NCBI RefSeq assembly: GCF_910579365.1 | Contig: NZ_CAJTUX010000012.1 | Location: forward strand, 1-54,554 | Source of the DNA: an uncultured Oscillibacter sp. | Lineage (GTDB): Bacteria; Bacillota; Clostridia; Oscillospirales; Oscillospiraceae | Direction of reading: 5' to 3' | Length of the DNA: 54,554 bases | Shown: positions 8,580 through 17,826 of the stretch, piece by piece | Position numbering within the stretch: the stretch's first letter is position 1 | Layout of the letters: each line of letters opens with the position of its first letter | Position numbers and translations under genes: made by a program | The notes under the pieces: generated by a model | What the model saw: only the letters and a program-made list of their open reading frames with translations | The model's database searches: none | Told to the model about the DNA's origin: nothing

Positions 8580-8975
8580 AGTCGGCAGGTATTTCTGTCT
8601 CCAACAATCTTACCGTCGATTCGATAGACCTGCCGCTAGCCCCGGAGACTGCCATGTTCCAGAGCAATGTCCTCCCATTTCAGTCCCAACAGTTCGCCTC
8701 TCCGAAACCCCATTATCAGCTCAATGTAGTACCCATCTCGAGGATGCCGGTTTCTTTCGCCTCCCGCAGGAAGAGCGTTTTCGTCTTCCAGTGCTCCAGC
8801 TTCGGCAGGGTGTAGCTATCCGTCGGGTTGGTCATAATCAGCTTTTGATCTTTCGCAAAGTCCATAGCGGGGGAAATGACTTGATTAATGTTCCACACCG
8901 TCTTGACACTGGGGCCTTTGGCCTGATTCGTGGACTCAATCCGCTCCGCTCTGCCGCCGTTCACAGCTGCGGCTT
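8580..8975 (-). pseudogene. Decayed integrase copy
   Basis: This stretch aligns in order with 5898-6280 of the intact integrase (equivalents of VCRIDG, LKWEDI, ELIMGFRRGE, KLEH, NPTDSYTLPKL, KDQKLI, VWNINQVIS) but is broken by frameshifts and lacks both ends. It is a relic of a second, related element. The 8412-8579 stretch holds nothing I recognise. Confidence 0.8.
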
Positions 8976-9014
8976 CTCTTTGGATACAGTGGTGCAATCG
9001 GCAACCGTATCTGA

Positions 9015-10763
9015 TTATCCCATCGTCATCGACTGCCCCTGAGACTGCTCCTCATGATCGTCCGGCTTGTGACCCATAGCGATTTTCTTTTCTCTGAGCT
9101 GCTGTAGACGCTTGCGGTCAATGCGGACACCGCCTGGAACAGATGGAGCCGGGGCCTGATCTTGAAAGATACGGCTCATGTGGTGTAGCAACCGCGTGAC
9201 GGACAGCATCATCGATGGCGGTTTCAGGTTGTCCCAGCGGTCCAGAAAGAACTGCGCGTACTCGTTGCCCTGAGCGGCAGACTGTGTGAGCCGATAACGT
9301 GCTTCCATTCTGTCACCGCGCTCCAGATACAGTTTGCCGAGAGCGTATTGGGCATATTGGTTTCCAGCGTCAGCGGATTGCGTGAGATACTCCTCTGCTA
9401 TGGACGTGTCCCGATTTACAACCTTGCCCTTGAGATACTCCTTACCTAATCGGTAAGCCGCACCATCGTTCTTATTGCGGGCAGCATACTCCAGCCATTG
9501 CATACCCAATTCTGGATCACGGATTTCCGGATCATCAGAAAGAAGCAACATCCCCAACTCATACTGCGCTGCGACTACCCCTTGGCGAGTAGCTCGGTCG
9601 AACCAATCCGCAGCCACTACGCTGTCGGGGATCAGGACGGGGCCATCGCAATAGAGCTTACCTGCGAGATACTGTGCAAACGGATCACCGCTTTTCGCTT
9701 TGCTGATGATTTGCTCTGCCGCTTCATCTCGCTCTTTCATGACGGCAGTGTCATCCTGGGCTACCATCCACAGCTCCACGCAGTAACTCGGCAGACCGCA
9801 GAGTTCGACCGGCTCATCCATACCCGCATCTTCAAATGTAAATTGCCCAAAGCGCAGAGCATCGGCCTCGCGGATCACCACATTCTTGATCGTGCGGAAT
9901 TCCTTCTGCTGGGACAGCGGCGGCCGCTGGCGTTCCTTCTCAGAGTAAAAATCTTCTACCTGACACTGGAGTTCCCACCAGGTCTGATAGCACCCATTGA
10001 TAACGGGCAGCTGTTCCATCAGATCAATGATCTCGTCTACGATTTTCTTCACCCCTTTTGGAAGGTAACCGTAGGTTTTCTTACCCTTTACCGTTTCCAA
10101 CTGATTGACCAGCGTCATCATCAGCGACTCCACCTCCGGATGGCTGCCAAGGCTGGTCTGCGTCTCCTGCGCCAGAGCTTTCATTTCCTCTCTGGCCCTG
10201 CGCACCAGCTCTTCTCTGGAGGAGGACTTCTGCTCGTAGGTATGGAGCAGCTCCTGCTTAAAAATATCGTTGGTCAGTGTGGACTTGATCTTCCTGATCC
10301 CATCCTTGGAAAGATACGCCTGTCCCGGCTTCGCCGACCACGCCATCATGTGGATGTGAGGGTGTCCGCCCTCATCGTGAAAGGCGGCGTACCAACGGAA
10401 ATCGCTGGGCGGGATATTCATAGCAGAGGCGATATCGTTGCGGTGGGCGCAGATCAGGTTGCGCCATTGCGGAGCATGGTCGTATCCCAGCCGCTCGGCG
10501 TCCTCACGCTTGAGGGAGATGACATGTGTCCAGATGTTGCCGGGATACTCATTTAGCTCTTTCATAGCCGCATTCATATCCACAGCATCCTCATCGCCAA
10601 ACAGTCCATGGGACCGTGGGCGTTCTGCCATGTACTCCATGTAGCCGGAGGGCAGCAGCTCCACACCTTCCCTGGTCCCGATGTACTTCAGGTAACCTCC
10701 CGGCCCACCGCCACCACCAGCGCTGCCCGTGACATAGGGACTCTTGACAATCAGCCTTGCCAC
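9015..10763 (-). CDS. MobP-like relaxase with C-terminal Sel1 repeats
   Basis: 582 residues from GTG 10763 behind GAAGGTGA. The N-terminal relaxase domain holds the metal-binding histidines in HDEGGHPHIHMM (His129, 134, 136, 138); candidate nicking tyrosines lie in GGYLKYIGTR (about 24-27). It should nick the element's oriT and lead one strand to a recipient. After a helical linker, residues about 365-500 are Sel1/TPR-like repeats (AQYLAGKLYCDG, AQYELGMLLLSDD, AAYRLGKEYLKG, AQYALGKLYLERG), likely for protein contacts with a coupling protein. The start overlaps the upstream RHH gene by 13 bp. No transfer channel genes are in element 1. Confidence 0.85.
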   Translation of the reverse strand: MARLIVKSPYVTGSAGGGGGPGGYLKYIGTREGVELLPSGYMEYMAERPRSHGLFGDEDAVDMNAAMKELNEYPGNIWTHVISLKREDAERLGYDHAPQWRNLICAHRNDIASAMNIPPSDFRWYAAFHDEGGHPHIHMMAWSAKPGQAYLSKDGIRKIKSTLTNDIFKQELLHTYEQKSSSREELVRRAREEMKALAQETQTSLGSHPEVESLMMTLVNQLETVKGKKTYGYLPKGVKKIVDEIIDLMEQLPVINGCYQTWWELQCQVEDFYSEKERQRPPLSQQKEFRTIKNVVIREADALRFGQFTFEDAGMDEPVELCGLPSYCVELWMVAQDDTAVMKERDEAAEQIISKAKSGDPFAQYLAGKLYCDGPVLIPDSVVAADWFDRATRQGVVAAQYELGMLLLSDDPEIRDPELGMQWLEYAARNKNDGAAYRLGKEYLKGKVVNRDTSIAEEYLTQSADAGNQYAQYALGKLYLERGDRMEARYRLTQSAAQGNEYAQFFLDRWDNLKPPSMMLSVTRLLHHMSRIFQDQAPAPSVPGGVRIDRKRLQQLREKKIAMGHKPDDHEEQSQGQSMTMG

Positions 10764-11182
10764 TGCTCATCACCTTCAGCACTTTCCTCACGCTCTCTGG
10801 CTTTCTGCTCAAAGGTCAGCAGACCATTGGTGGCTTTCACACTTTTCACACTGCCTGCCCGTAATTTCCGCAGATAGTCAGCGTCCACCTGAATGCAGTC
10901 CAGGACGGTGCTGATCCCCATATCCGTCTCTACTGCCAGCTTGTAGAGCAGCTGAGCCAGCCTGTCCTCGAACAGTCCCAGTCGCCCATCAATAGCGGAT
11001 TGGATGGCCACGGGGAGAACACCATTCACCTGTCCTGCCAGGTAGTCTGCGTAAAAGTTCACCGCTTTGACCACGAACTCATTCCGGCTCTGGCAGTCAT
11101 CCTTCTTGTACCAGCTTTCAATCTTCCACCGGGTCACATCATCCAGCCGCAGCGGAAATCGGTTGTCATTTTTGTTATCCAT
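10751..11182 (-). CDS. Relaxosome accessory protein, ribbon-helix-helix type
   Basis: 143 residues. The true start is ATG 11182 after GAAAGGGGGC; the frame is open further up to 11317 without a ribosome site. The N-terminus (RFPLRLDDVTRWKIESWYKKDDCQSRNEFVVKAVNFY, read in two parts) has the strand-helix-helix pattern of RHH DNA-binding proteins such as MobC. The 13-bp overlap with the relaxase gene implies translational coupling and a relaxosome role. The remainder is helical. Confidence 0.7.
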   Translation of the reverse strand: MDNKNDNRFPLRLDDVTRWKIESWYKKDDCQSRNEFVVKAVNFYADYLAGQVNGVLPVAIQSAIDGRLGLFEDRLAQLLYKLAVETDMGISTVLDCIQVDADYLRKLRAGSVKSVKATNGLLTFEQKAREREESAEGDEQWQG

Positions 11183-11398
11183 CCAAATGCCCCCTTTCTT
11201 GCCCAAAGACATCATCCGAAAGCCTTGCAACAGGCAAATCATACCTTTGGGCGACCTCAATTTGTAGTTTTCTCTCTGTTTTTGACCCCATCCCCGTCCT
11301 CCGTAAACTGCCCGCACTGCGGGCAGAAGTGGACCAGCGGGGCGGCGTAAGACGCCACGCTTTTATCCTGCTCCCCTCCGTCCCTCGCCTTGCGCCTC

Positions 11399-12145
11399 TC
11401 AGCGGTCGCACGGCGATTTGCATTGTTGGGACGGGTCAGGTGCTGCCGGAGTGGAAACCGAGGCACACAGGGCCGCTCTGGGGCGACGACGGCCGTATTC
11501 CACTTGTTGCCGGAGAATACGTCTGCGTTCTGCATCCAGCTCCAGCTGGTGTAGCTGCCGTTGATAGAATGCATCCATCGCAACTCCGACCGGTAGGATC
11601 GTATACAGGTTGTTGCCCTTCCACTTCATCCCGTGCTTGTCGAAGTAGCTACTGGACTCCACGGCGATGAGTCCCATCTCCAACAGCGTGTTGATGCTTT
11701 TTATTGCGGTGTTCTTCGCCAGACCTGTCGCAGCAACGATGGTGTTGTAACTGGGGTGACAGGTGTGCGTCCTCCGATTCTCAATCAGCAGCAGGTAGGC
11801 GTAAACCAGAAACGCAGAGGGCGGAAGCCGTAGCAGGAACACCTCATTGGGCAAAGTGAAAAATTTTGTGGTTTCACACTTGAGCGCAGGAGTACCATCT
11901 TCACTGACGATTCCTTTCGTTACCAGAGCGGTCAGATACTTTTTCGCTGTGCCCGCCTTCATGTGGACGTCTGTTGCAATCATCTCCGGAGTGAGCATGC
12001 CAGAAGTGCAGTGATAGCAGAGGTAGGAAAAGATCATGAACTCGACCGGCTTGAGCTTGTACTCCCACGCTGCATTGGGCATAGCGAATCGATTGTGCTT
12101 CGGATTACATCTTGGCCAGCCGATGGGTGTTCTGCGCCGTCTCAT
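11399..12145 (-). CDS. Winged-helix protein, replication-initiator-like
   Basis: 248 residues from ATG 12145, which overlaps the upstream stop as ATGA and has GGAGGGG seven bases before. Two winged-helix parts are visible: KLKPVEFMIFSYLCYH to IVSEDG, then PPSAFLVYAYLLLI to NNLYTI with the recognition helix TGLAKNTAIKSINTLLEMGLI. This double layout resembles RepA/DnaD-like initiators and helix-turn-helix proteins of Clostridia mobile elements. It may start replication of the excised circle. The C-terminal 40 residues are Arg/Pro-rich and look disordered. Confidence 0.6.
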   Translation of the reverse strand: MRRRRTPIGWPRCNPKHNRFAMPNAAWEYKLKPVEFMIFSYLCYHCTSGMLTPEMIATDVHMKAGTAKKYLTALVTKGIVSEDGTPALKCETTKFFTLPNEVFLLRLPPSAFLVYAYLLLIENRRTHTCHPSYNTIVAATGLAKNTAIKSINTLLEMGLIAVESSSYFDKHGMKWKGNNLYTILPVGVAMDAFYQRQLHQLELDAERRRILRQQVEYGRRRPRAALCASVSTPAAPDPSQQCKSPCDR

Positions 12146-12357
12146 GTCCACTCCCCTCCGGCTGTGTTCTGTTCCACCCACTGGATGAACTTCTCCTTGG
12201 GCACCACCATGCGGCTACCAACACGCAACACAGGGAAGCCGGGCGTGTGCATCAGCTCGTAGCCGCTGGACGATGACACGCCCAGCACCTGTGCCACCAG
12301 ACTCGCGTTGAGGAACAGAGGCAGGTCATCATAACTTTTGTAGACTGACGTCTTCAT
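12142..12357 (-). CDS. AlpA/excisionase-like small HTH protein
   Basis: 71 residues. FLNASLVAQVLGVSSSSGYELM and VGSRMVVPKEKFIQWVEQ are the helix-turn-helix and wing of MerR-like excisionases. It heads an operon with the Rep-like gene (4-bp overlap). Likely a directionality factor for the integrase or a regulator of the mobile genes. Confidence 0.75.
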   Translation of the reverse strand: MKTSVYKSYDDLPLFLNASLVAQVLGVSSSSGYELMHTPGFPVLRVGSRMVVPKEKFIQWVEQNTAGGEWT

Positions 12358-12453
12358 TGTTGTGTAGTACCTCCTTCAAAATTTTTCTTGCGCTTCGGAG
12401 GTCACTCTGTTAGACTGTTATCAGATCAAGCTGTGTTTTCCGAAACGCGGCGG

Positions 12454-12489
12454 GCCGCTGAATTGTTGCAGCAGTTCAGCGGCTTTTTT
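12454..12489 (+). terminator. Plus-strand terminator in the 12.4-12.8 kb gap
   Basis: A 9-bp stem (12454-12462 with 12475-12483) followed by TTTTTT. No plus-strand gene precedes it, so it would end readthrough or an antisense transcript. The rest of 12358-12803 holds only a weak minus-strand frame (12421-12609) that I do not accept as a gene. Confidence 0.55.
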
Positions 12490-12803
12490 GTATCGACTGC
12501 TTTGTGATTTCAATTGGCCATGCACCGTACCCGTTCCTGCCCTGCGGCCTTGTTTGACCTCCACGGCGTTTCCTTCAACCTTGGTGCGCTCGGCTACCTC
12601 CAGCGTCATGGCGCCACTTCCCCGGCGAGTATCGTCTCTGGTGATGGGTATTCAATTTTCGGGGTACAAATTGACTTCCAGTTTACCGTCTGATACACTG
12701 GTTGCCGTGATGGCAGGATAACATGGGCGGAGGGCTGATTCAATAGATTTGGGCCAGGTCAGGCAAATCCAAAATTTCTATCGGATACAGAGGGGCAAAC
12801 AAC

Positions 12804-13880
12804 ATGACAGAGAAAATGGAACGCATCGAATTTGAGTACACCCACACTTATGACCAGTTCACCGTATTCTTCTATGGCAACCGGGTATTCATTGGCAAGA
12901 AAGACTATCCCATTGGACAGTGTTGTGTGGACATTTTGAATTTGGATAAGATCCTTCTGGATGAGATCGACCAGCGCGTCAAGGTGTTTGTCCCCGCCGC
13001 TCAAAATCTGCTCGTAGAGAAAACAGACAGCGCCGCGGCTCTCGCACAGGAGAGGCTGAACGCTGTCTGGGAACTTATATTTGCTTTGCCGGTCTACCGA
13101 GATTTGAAAATGGATGAGCCGTGCAACTATCACACGTTCCAGCGGCTTATGGCAGACAAGGAGAAATGGGCGCAGGTGCAGGACCCAACCTCAGAGGGTT
13201 ATGCCAAGTACCAGGGAATCATGATTGGGCTGATCTGTTTCACGGAGGGACTCCGCAGCTTCCGGCAGTTGATTGACAAGATGGCGGACAAATACCTCGA
13301 GCCGCTGAAGTACAGGAACAGTTCCGCCTATGCCGAGGCGTACTCCTGCTTTTACACGCAGATGCTCTCTGCCAGTGCCCAGGTCTTCGGAGACGATTTT
13401 GAGCAGGGCGTCCCTGTGGAAGTGAGCTTTGTTCCCATGATGCACCCCACCGAAGAGGGGAAGATCTTCATAGCGGAGAAAGCTACGTTCAACAGTCTGA
13501 TAGACTTCTTGCAGACGGAGTTTTACCGGGGGCTTGCCGCAGGAAACGCACCCCGCCGCTGTCACAACTGCGGACGATACTTTCTGCTGACGTCCGGGTA
13601 CAACATCTGCTACTGCAACAACATAGCGCCCGGCGAGACAGTGCGCACCTGTCGGAAAGTGGGAGCACATCATAAGGAGGCGCAAGGAAAAGCGAACCAT
13701 ACCCCAGCGCAGAAAGAATACGGCAAGACTTACAATCGGCTGAAAGCCAGAAAGCAGAGAGGAAAAATCAGTGAGGGCGAGTGGAACGATGCCGTGGCCA
13801 AGGCACAGGAACTAGTGGCCCAGTCTGAGCGGGGAGAGCTGACGGATGAGAATCTAAAGCGACTGCTGGCTGAGCTGTGA
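12804..13880 (+). CDS. Zinc-ribbon mobile-element protein, DUF6076-like
   Basis: 358 residues from ATG 12804 after AGAGGGGC. The long N-terminal part is helical and without known motifs. The C-terminal part has a Cys cluster (CHNCGRYF, NICYCNN, TCRKVGAHHKE) ending in a basic helix, a zinc-binding layout as in DUF6076 or CGNR-like proteins. Such genes recur in Clostridia mobilizable elements. It is transcribed toward the PTS cargo, opposite to the mobile operon. A DNA- or RNA-binding role is inferred from the zinc ribbon only. Confidence 0.65.
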   Translation: MTEKMERIEFEYTHTYDQFTVFFYGNRVFIGKKDYPIGQCCVDILNLDKILLDEIDQRVKVFVPAAQNLLVEKTDSAAALAQERLNAVWELIFALPVYRDLKMDEPCNYHTFQRLMADKEKWAQVQDPTSEGYAKYQGIMIGLICFTEGLRSFRQLIDKMADKYLEPLKYRNSSAYAEAYSCFYTQMLSASAQVFGDDFEQGVPVEVSFVPMMHPTEEGKIFIAEKATFNSLIDFLQTEFYRGLAAGNAPRRCHNCGRYFLLTSGYNICYCNNIAPGETVRTCRKVGAHHKEAQGKANHTPAQKEYGKTYNRLKARKQRGKISEGEWNDAVAKAQELVAQSERGELTDENLKRLLAEL

Positions 13881-14194
13881 TAATTCGATGCCATAGACGG
13901 GCTTTATCTTTGTAGACACAGGTGCAACACATGGTTATTCGCAAAGCAGAAATCATCCCTCTCCGATTACTCATTGTTCCCTTGGTGGACCAGAACAGGA
14001 GCGGAAAGCGCGGGAACCGTCGATGCCTGCCGGATCGCTGCGGAATCAGGAATAGCCTGGGGCCGGAGGTAACGGTGCCGGAGATGGGGAGCCTGGAACA
14101 CAGCGTGGATGAAGTGGACTGACCGGGCCTCGGCTTCGCCAGTCTCCCGCACAGCTCCGTCCAGCTCTGCTGTGGGCGTAGAAATCCCTTTGGA
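13881..14194. other. Intergenic stretch between mobile genes and PTS cargo
   Basis: No convincing gene. A 66-codon plus frame (13922-14122) has no ribosome site or recognisable pattern. This is where the mobile module joins the PTS cargo. Confidence 0.5.
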
Positions 14195-14455
14195 TTACAG
14201 ATTTTCCTTGAAGAACGTTTCCATAGCAGCGATAGCCGGTTCCTCGGAGGGACCCTCGGCCGTTACTGTCACCGTATCGCCCTGCTTAACTCCCAAACTC
14301 ATGAGCTTCATCAGCTGGGACGCCGCCGCGGACTTCCCGGCCTTGGTAATCGTCACGGTGGTGTCGTTGTAGACCTTGGCGGCCTTGGTCAGCAAACCGG
14401 CGGGGCGGGCGTGAATGCCCAGGGGATCGCCAATGGTATAGGTAAATTCCTTCAC
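14195..14455 (-). CDS. ptsH: HPr phosphocarrier protein
   Basis: 86 residues, full HPr length. The active-site His15 lies in GIHARPAG and the regulatory Ser46 in KSAAASQLMKLMSLG, so it should accept phosphate from enzyme I at His15 and be a target of HPr kinase at Ser46. It is the last gene of the PTS locus, 128 bp after the glucosidase, separated by a hairpin. A dedicated HPr inside a sugar cargo lets the locus work in varied hosts, though host enzyme I is still needed. Confidence 0.93.
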   Translation of the reverse strand: MKEFTYTIGDPLGIHARPAGLLTKAAKVYNDTTVTITKAGKSAAASQLMKLMSLGVKQGDTVTVTAEGPSEEPAIAAMETFFKENL

Positions 14456-14528
14456 GATGATGCATCCTTTCTTTCTTTTTCAAGCCGGCCTCCCGACTTT
14501 CCGCTTTACGGGACGGTATTTGAAACCG

Positions 14529-14563
14529 CGTGCTGTGCATCGGACTCTTTCATGCACAGCACG
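14529..14563 (-). other. Hairpin between glucosidase and HPr genes
   Basis: A perfect 12-bp stem (14529-14540 with 14552-14563) with an 11-nt loop but no T-run. More likely an mRNA-stabilising or weak termination element that sets the level of HPr mRNA relative to the genes above it. Confidence 0.6.
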
Positions 14564-14583
14564 CAGACGGCTCACAGATCCGT

Positions 14584-16107
14584 TCAATCCTCGAACGTGA
14601 CGTTATTTTCCAGATCCGCGCCGTTGGAGGCAATCAGCTTTTTGTAGTAGTAGAAAGACTTCTTCTTAGACCGGGCGTGGGTGCCGTTGTTGTAATCATC
14701 CTGATCCACATAGATCATGCCGTAGCGCTTAGTGATTTCCGAGGTGCCGGAGGAAACCAGGTCAATGGGGCCCCACCAGGCGTAGCCGAACACATCCACG
14801 CCGTCAGCGATGGCCTCCCGCAGCTGCTCCACATGGGCCCGCATATAGTCAATGCGGTAATCGTCGTGGATGCGGCCGTCCTCGGAGAACTTGTCAATGG
14901 CGCCCAGGCCGTTTTCGGAGATGAAGATGGGCAGGTGGTACCGGTCATAAATGCGGTTGAGGGTGATCCGGAAGCCGATGGGATCAATGGTCCAGCCCCA
15001 CTCAGACTTGGGCAGGTGCGGGTTCTTGATGTCCGACACCAGGCGGCCCGTAGGCTGGGGCACGGGACTGCCCTTATATCGCATGATGTAGGTCATATAG
15101 TAGCTGATGGTGATGAAGTCCACCGCGCCTTCCTTGAGTATCCGCATATCATCCGGACCCATTTCGATGTGAATATCGTTCTCATCAAAGAAGCGCTTCA
15201 TGTAGTAGGGGTACTGCCCCGTGGCCTGCACATCGGTGAAGAACCAGTTGAAATGGTCCTCGAACATGACCTGGAGCTGATCCTCGGGCTTGGAGCTCTC
15301 CGCGTAGTTCTCCAGGCGGCAGAGCATGTTGCCCATCTTGGCCTCCGGGTCGATCTCGTGGAGCTTCTTCACGGCCAGGGCGCTGGCGATGAACTGGTTG
15401 TGTACCGCCTGAAATTTCAGCTGCCAATGTCCCAGATAATTATTGCAGGAATTGGGTGTCGGCGCGCCGTCCAGAATGACGCCGCTGCTGGTAAAGGGGT
15501 TGGAGAGGACATTGTTGATCTCATTAAAGGTCAGCCAATACTTCACCTTCCCCTTGTAGCGGGTCATGACGGTTTCGGCGTAGCGGACAAAAGCATCGGT
15601 GGTGTGGCGGCTGGCGAAGCCGCCGTATTTTTCCGCAAGATGCAGAGGTGTATCGAAGTGGGACAGGGTCACCAAAGGCTCAATACCGTAGCGGTGCAGC
15701 TCGTCGAACACATTGTCGTAGAACTGCAGGCCCTCTTCGTTAGGCTGGGCGTCGTCCCCGTTGGGGAAAATGCGGGACCAGGAGATGCTCATGCGGAACA
15801 CCTTGAAGCCCATCTCGGCAAAGAGTTTGATGTCCTCCTTATAGGTGTGATAGAAATCGATGCCCCAGCGCTTGGGGAGGGTCCAGTTCTCGGGGTGAGC
15901 TTTCATGTCCTCCACCATCTCTTTGGATGCGGCGTTGTGGGAGACGTGCTCGTCAAAGGAGCCCTCAGTGTCACGAATCTCCTTGGTAATCAGCCGGGCG
16001 AAGTCGGAGGTAGCCGGGCCGCGTCCGCCCTCGTTCCACGCGCCCTCGATCTGATTGGCGGCGGTGGAGCCGCCCCAGAGGAAGCCCTCAGGAAAAGCTT
16101 TAGCCAT
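14584..16107 (-). CDS. 6-phospho-beta-glucosidase, glycoside hydrolase family 1
   Basis: 507 residues. The GH1 N-terminus FPEGFLWGGSTAANQIEGA, the acid/base Glu in LTFNEINN and the nucleophile Glu in ISENGLG are present. A Ser...Lys-x-Tyr set in SEITKRYGMIY is the mark of enzymes that bind the 6-phosphate. It would split phosphorylated cellobiose, salicin or related sugars delivered by the PTS next door, giving glucose 6-phosphate. It starts 3 bp after the IIA gene, so translation is coupled. Confidence 0.93.
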   Translation of the reverse strand: MAKAFPEGFLWGGSTAANQIEGAWNEGGRGPATSDFARLITKEIRDTEGSFDEHVSHNAASKEMVEDMKAHPENWTLPKRWGIDFYHTYKEDIKLFAEMGFKVFRMSISWSRIFPNGDDAQPNEEGLQFYDNVFDELHRYGIEPLVTLSHFDTPLHLAEKYGGFASRHTTDAFVRYAETVMTRYKGKVKYWLTFNEINNVLSNPFTSSGVILDGAPTPNSCNNYLGHWQLKFQAVHNQFIASALAVKKLHEIDPEAKMGNMLCRLENYAESSKPEDQLQVMFEDHFNWFFTDVQATGQYPYYMKRFFDENDIHIEMGPDDMRILKEGAVDFITISYYMTYIMRYKGSPVPQPTGRLVSDIKNPHLPKSEWGWTIDPIGFRITLNRIYDRYHLPIFISENGLGAIDKFSEDGRIHDDYRIDYMRAHVEQLREAIADGVDVFGYAWWGPIDLVSSGTSEITKRYGMIYVDQDDYNNGTHARSKKKSFYYYKKLIASNGADLENNVTFED

Positions 16108-16110
16108 GGG

Positions 16111-16449
16111 TCATTCTCCTTTCTGTTTGTCCAACAGCATCTTCACAATGGGAAGCAGCTTCTGCGCCATGCGGAGCTCGGTGGTGATGGTCATAACAGT
16201 GTCCTGGGCATGGACAAAGAGCAGGGAGTACTCTGTATCCTCGCCGCTGACCTGGCTCTGCACCACCTCGGTCTGGGCATTGTGCGCCTTGGCAATCAGC
16301 TGCTCCGCCTCCCGGAGCAGCGCGTCCGCCTGCTCCAATCTGCCCTCGGCCATAGCGGCCAGGGCCTCGTCGACCTTATCCCGGCCGTCACCGGCGTTCA
16401 TGATGACTTCCATGGCGATCATGTTGATGTCTTTTTTCGCTTCACTCAT
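16111..16449 (-). CDS. PTS lactose/cellobiose-family IIA component
   Basis: 112 residues, three-helix IIA of the Lac family. The phosphorylated His is His80 in SLLFVHAQDTVM, followed by the usual metal-binding Asp. It passes phosphate from HPr to the IIB protein of the same locus. The N-terminal VIMNAGDGRDKVDEAL stretch is typical. Normal length. Confidence 0.93.
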   Translation of the reverse strand: MSEAKKDINMIAMEVIMNAGDGRDKVDEALAAMAEGRLEQADALLREAEQLIAKAHNAQTEVVQSQVSGEDTEYSLLFVHAQDTVMTITTELRMAQKLLPIVKMLLDKQKGE

Positions 16450-16475
16450 AGCGCAAAATCTCCTGTCTGATTTGA

Positions 16476-16508
16476 TATTATTCCCGAACTAAAAGTTCGG
16501 AAATAATA
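16476..16508 (-). other. Hairpin between IIC and IIA genes
   Basis: Arms 16476-16489 and 16495-16508 pair with one mismatch around a 5-nt loop; no T-run. Position suggests an RNA-processing or stability element. Confidence 0.55.
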
Positions 16509-16539
16509 CATTTGATTTGAGCCGCGGATCATCAGGGAT

Positions 16540-17811
16540 TCAGTCCGCAGCGGCTTCCTTGGCGGCCTTCTTGGCGGCCTTGGCCGCTTCGCGCTCCTGC
16601 TCCTTTTGGAGTTCGGCCTTGTCTGCGGCTTTGAAGAAGGGGAACCAGATGACCGCCGCAATCAAGAGGTTGATGCACACCAGGATGACATTGCGGAAGT
16701 CTCCGCCGGACATCATGAAGGCCGAAATCGCGTTGGGGGCGAAGTTCATGTCAAAATTGACATAGTTGATGGTGCCCCAGCCAAAGGTGAACCACAGGTA
16801 AGAGAAGGCGGGGAGGATGATGGCAATGAGAACGGTGGGGATCAGCATGAAGGGGTTTCCCACAACCGCGCCGTATTGGAGGGGTTCGTTGATGTTGAAG
16901 ATGGAGGGCACAAGCGTGGCCTTGCCCAGGACGCGGTACCGCTTGGATTTTGCGAAGAGCATATAGAACGCCAGAGGAAGGGTCGCGCCCTGGCCGCCAA
17001 TGTGGTGGTAGCGGCTGAAGCCGTAGGCATAGATGTTCTTGGGAGCCAGTCCCTCCGCCACCAGGGCGGCGTTTTCGGCCATGGCGGCCTGGGTGATGGT
17101 GCGGGTGACCGGGGTAAACACCCAGCCGGAGATGCCGAAGAAGTAGAAAATATTTTGCAGGAAGGTAATCATCACCACGCCGGGCATGGACTGGGCGAAG
17201 CCGGTAACGGGCTTCATGAGGAATTGGACCATGGTGAAGACGTCGATCTTCAGGATGTTTGTGAAGAGGAAGGCGATGAACAGGCTGATGAGGATGGCAA
17301 GAATGTTGTCAAACCAGTTCTTCACGAAGTCAGGAATCACGCTGTCCTCGCCGAAAAAGGAGAACTGGATCATCAGCTTGTAAACCAGGGCGACGATCAG
17401 GCCAACGAACATGGATGTGAACATACCGCCGGCGCCAAACTTGGACAGATCCACCAAGTAGCCGCCGTCCACGCTGACCATGTTCATACAAAGCATATAG
17501 GCACCGATGCCGGTAAATCCGGCGATCATGGCCCTGTCCTTTTTCTCCAGCTTGGTCAGGCAGTTATAGGGGATGATAAAGACTACAAACAATCCGATCA
17601 TGCCGAAGGAATAGGTGCTCAGAGCACTGATGTCCGGCAGGACGGGGACAAAACGGCGGAGGATTCCCCACAGAGAGGGAATGGTACTGACCATAGAGAA
17701 GGGAACGATGTACAGAATCGCGTCGGCCACAATGCCAAACCAGAAGTTCTGGGTGATTTTGTTCATAACGGGAACCAGGTATTTTTCAATCCACGCTTGA
17801 ATCGCTTTCAT
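16540..17811 (-). CDS. PTS cellobiose/beta-glucoside-family IIC permease
   Basis: 423 residues with about ten membrane helices, matching the PTS_EIIC (CelB/LicC) family. GQGATLPLAFYMLFAKSKRYR and NINEPLQYGAVVGNP are family signatures around the substrate site, where the sugar enters before phosphorylation by IIB. An Ala/Lys/Glu-rich cytoplasmic tail (last 30 residues) is unusually repetitive but not disruptive. It lies 15 bp after the IIB gene. Confidence 0.93.
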   Translation of the reverse strand: MKAIQAWIEKYLVPVMNKITQNFWFGIVADAILYIVPFSMVSTIPSLWGILRRFVPVLPDISALSTYSFGMIGLFVVFIIPYNCLTKLEKKDRAMIAGFTGIGAYMLCMNMVSVDGGYLVDLSKFGAGGMFTSMFVGLIVALVYKLMIQFSFFGEDSVIPDFVKNWFDNILAILISLFIAFLFTNILKIDVFTMVQFLMKPVTGFAQSMPGVVMITFLQNIFYFFGISGWVFTPVTRTITQAAMAENAALVAEGLAPKNIYAYGFSRYHHIGGQGATLPLAFYMLFAKSKRYRVLGKATLVPSIFNINEPLQYGAVVGNPFMLIPTVLIAIILPAFSYLWFTFGWGTINYVNFDMNFAPNAISAFMMSGGDFRNVILVCINLLIAAVIWFPFFKAADKAELQKEQEREAAKAAKKAAKEAAAD

Positions 17812-17826
17812 AATCGGCCTCCTCCC

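Noticed and set aside
12421..12609. 62-codon minus frame
   Set aside because: Weak start signal and it runs through a clear terminator hairpin; no recognisable pattern.
13922..14122. 66-codon plus frame between element genes and PTS cargo
   Set aside because: No ribosome site and no protein-like pattern.
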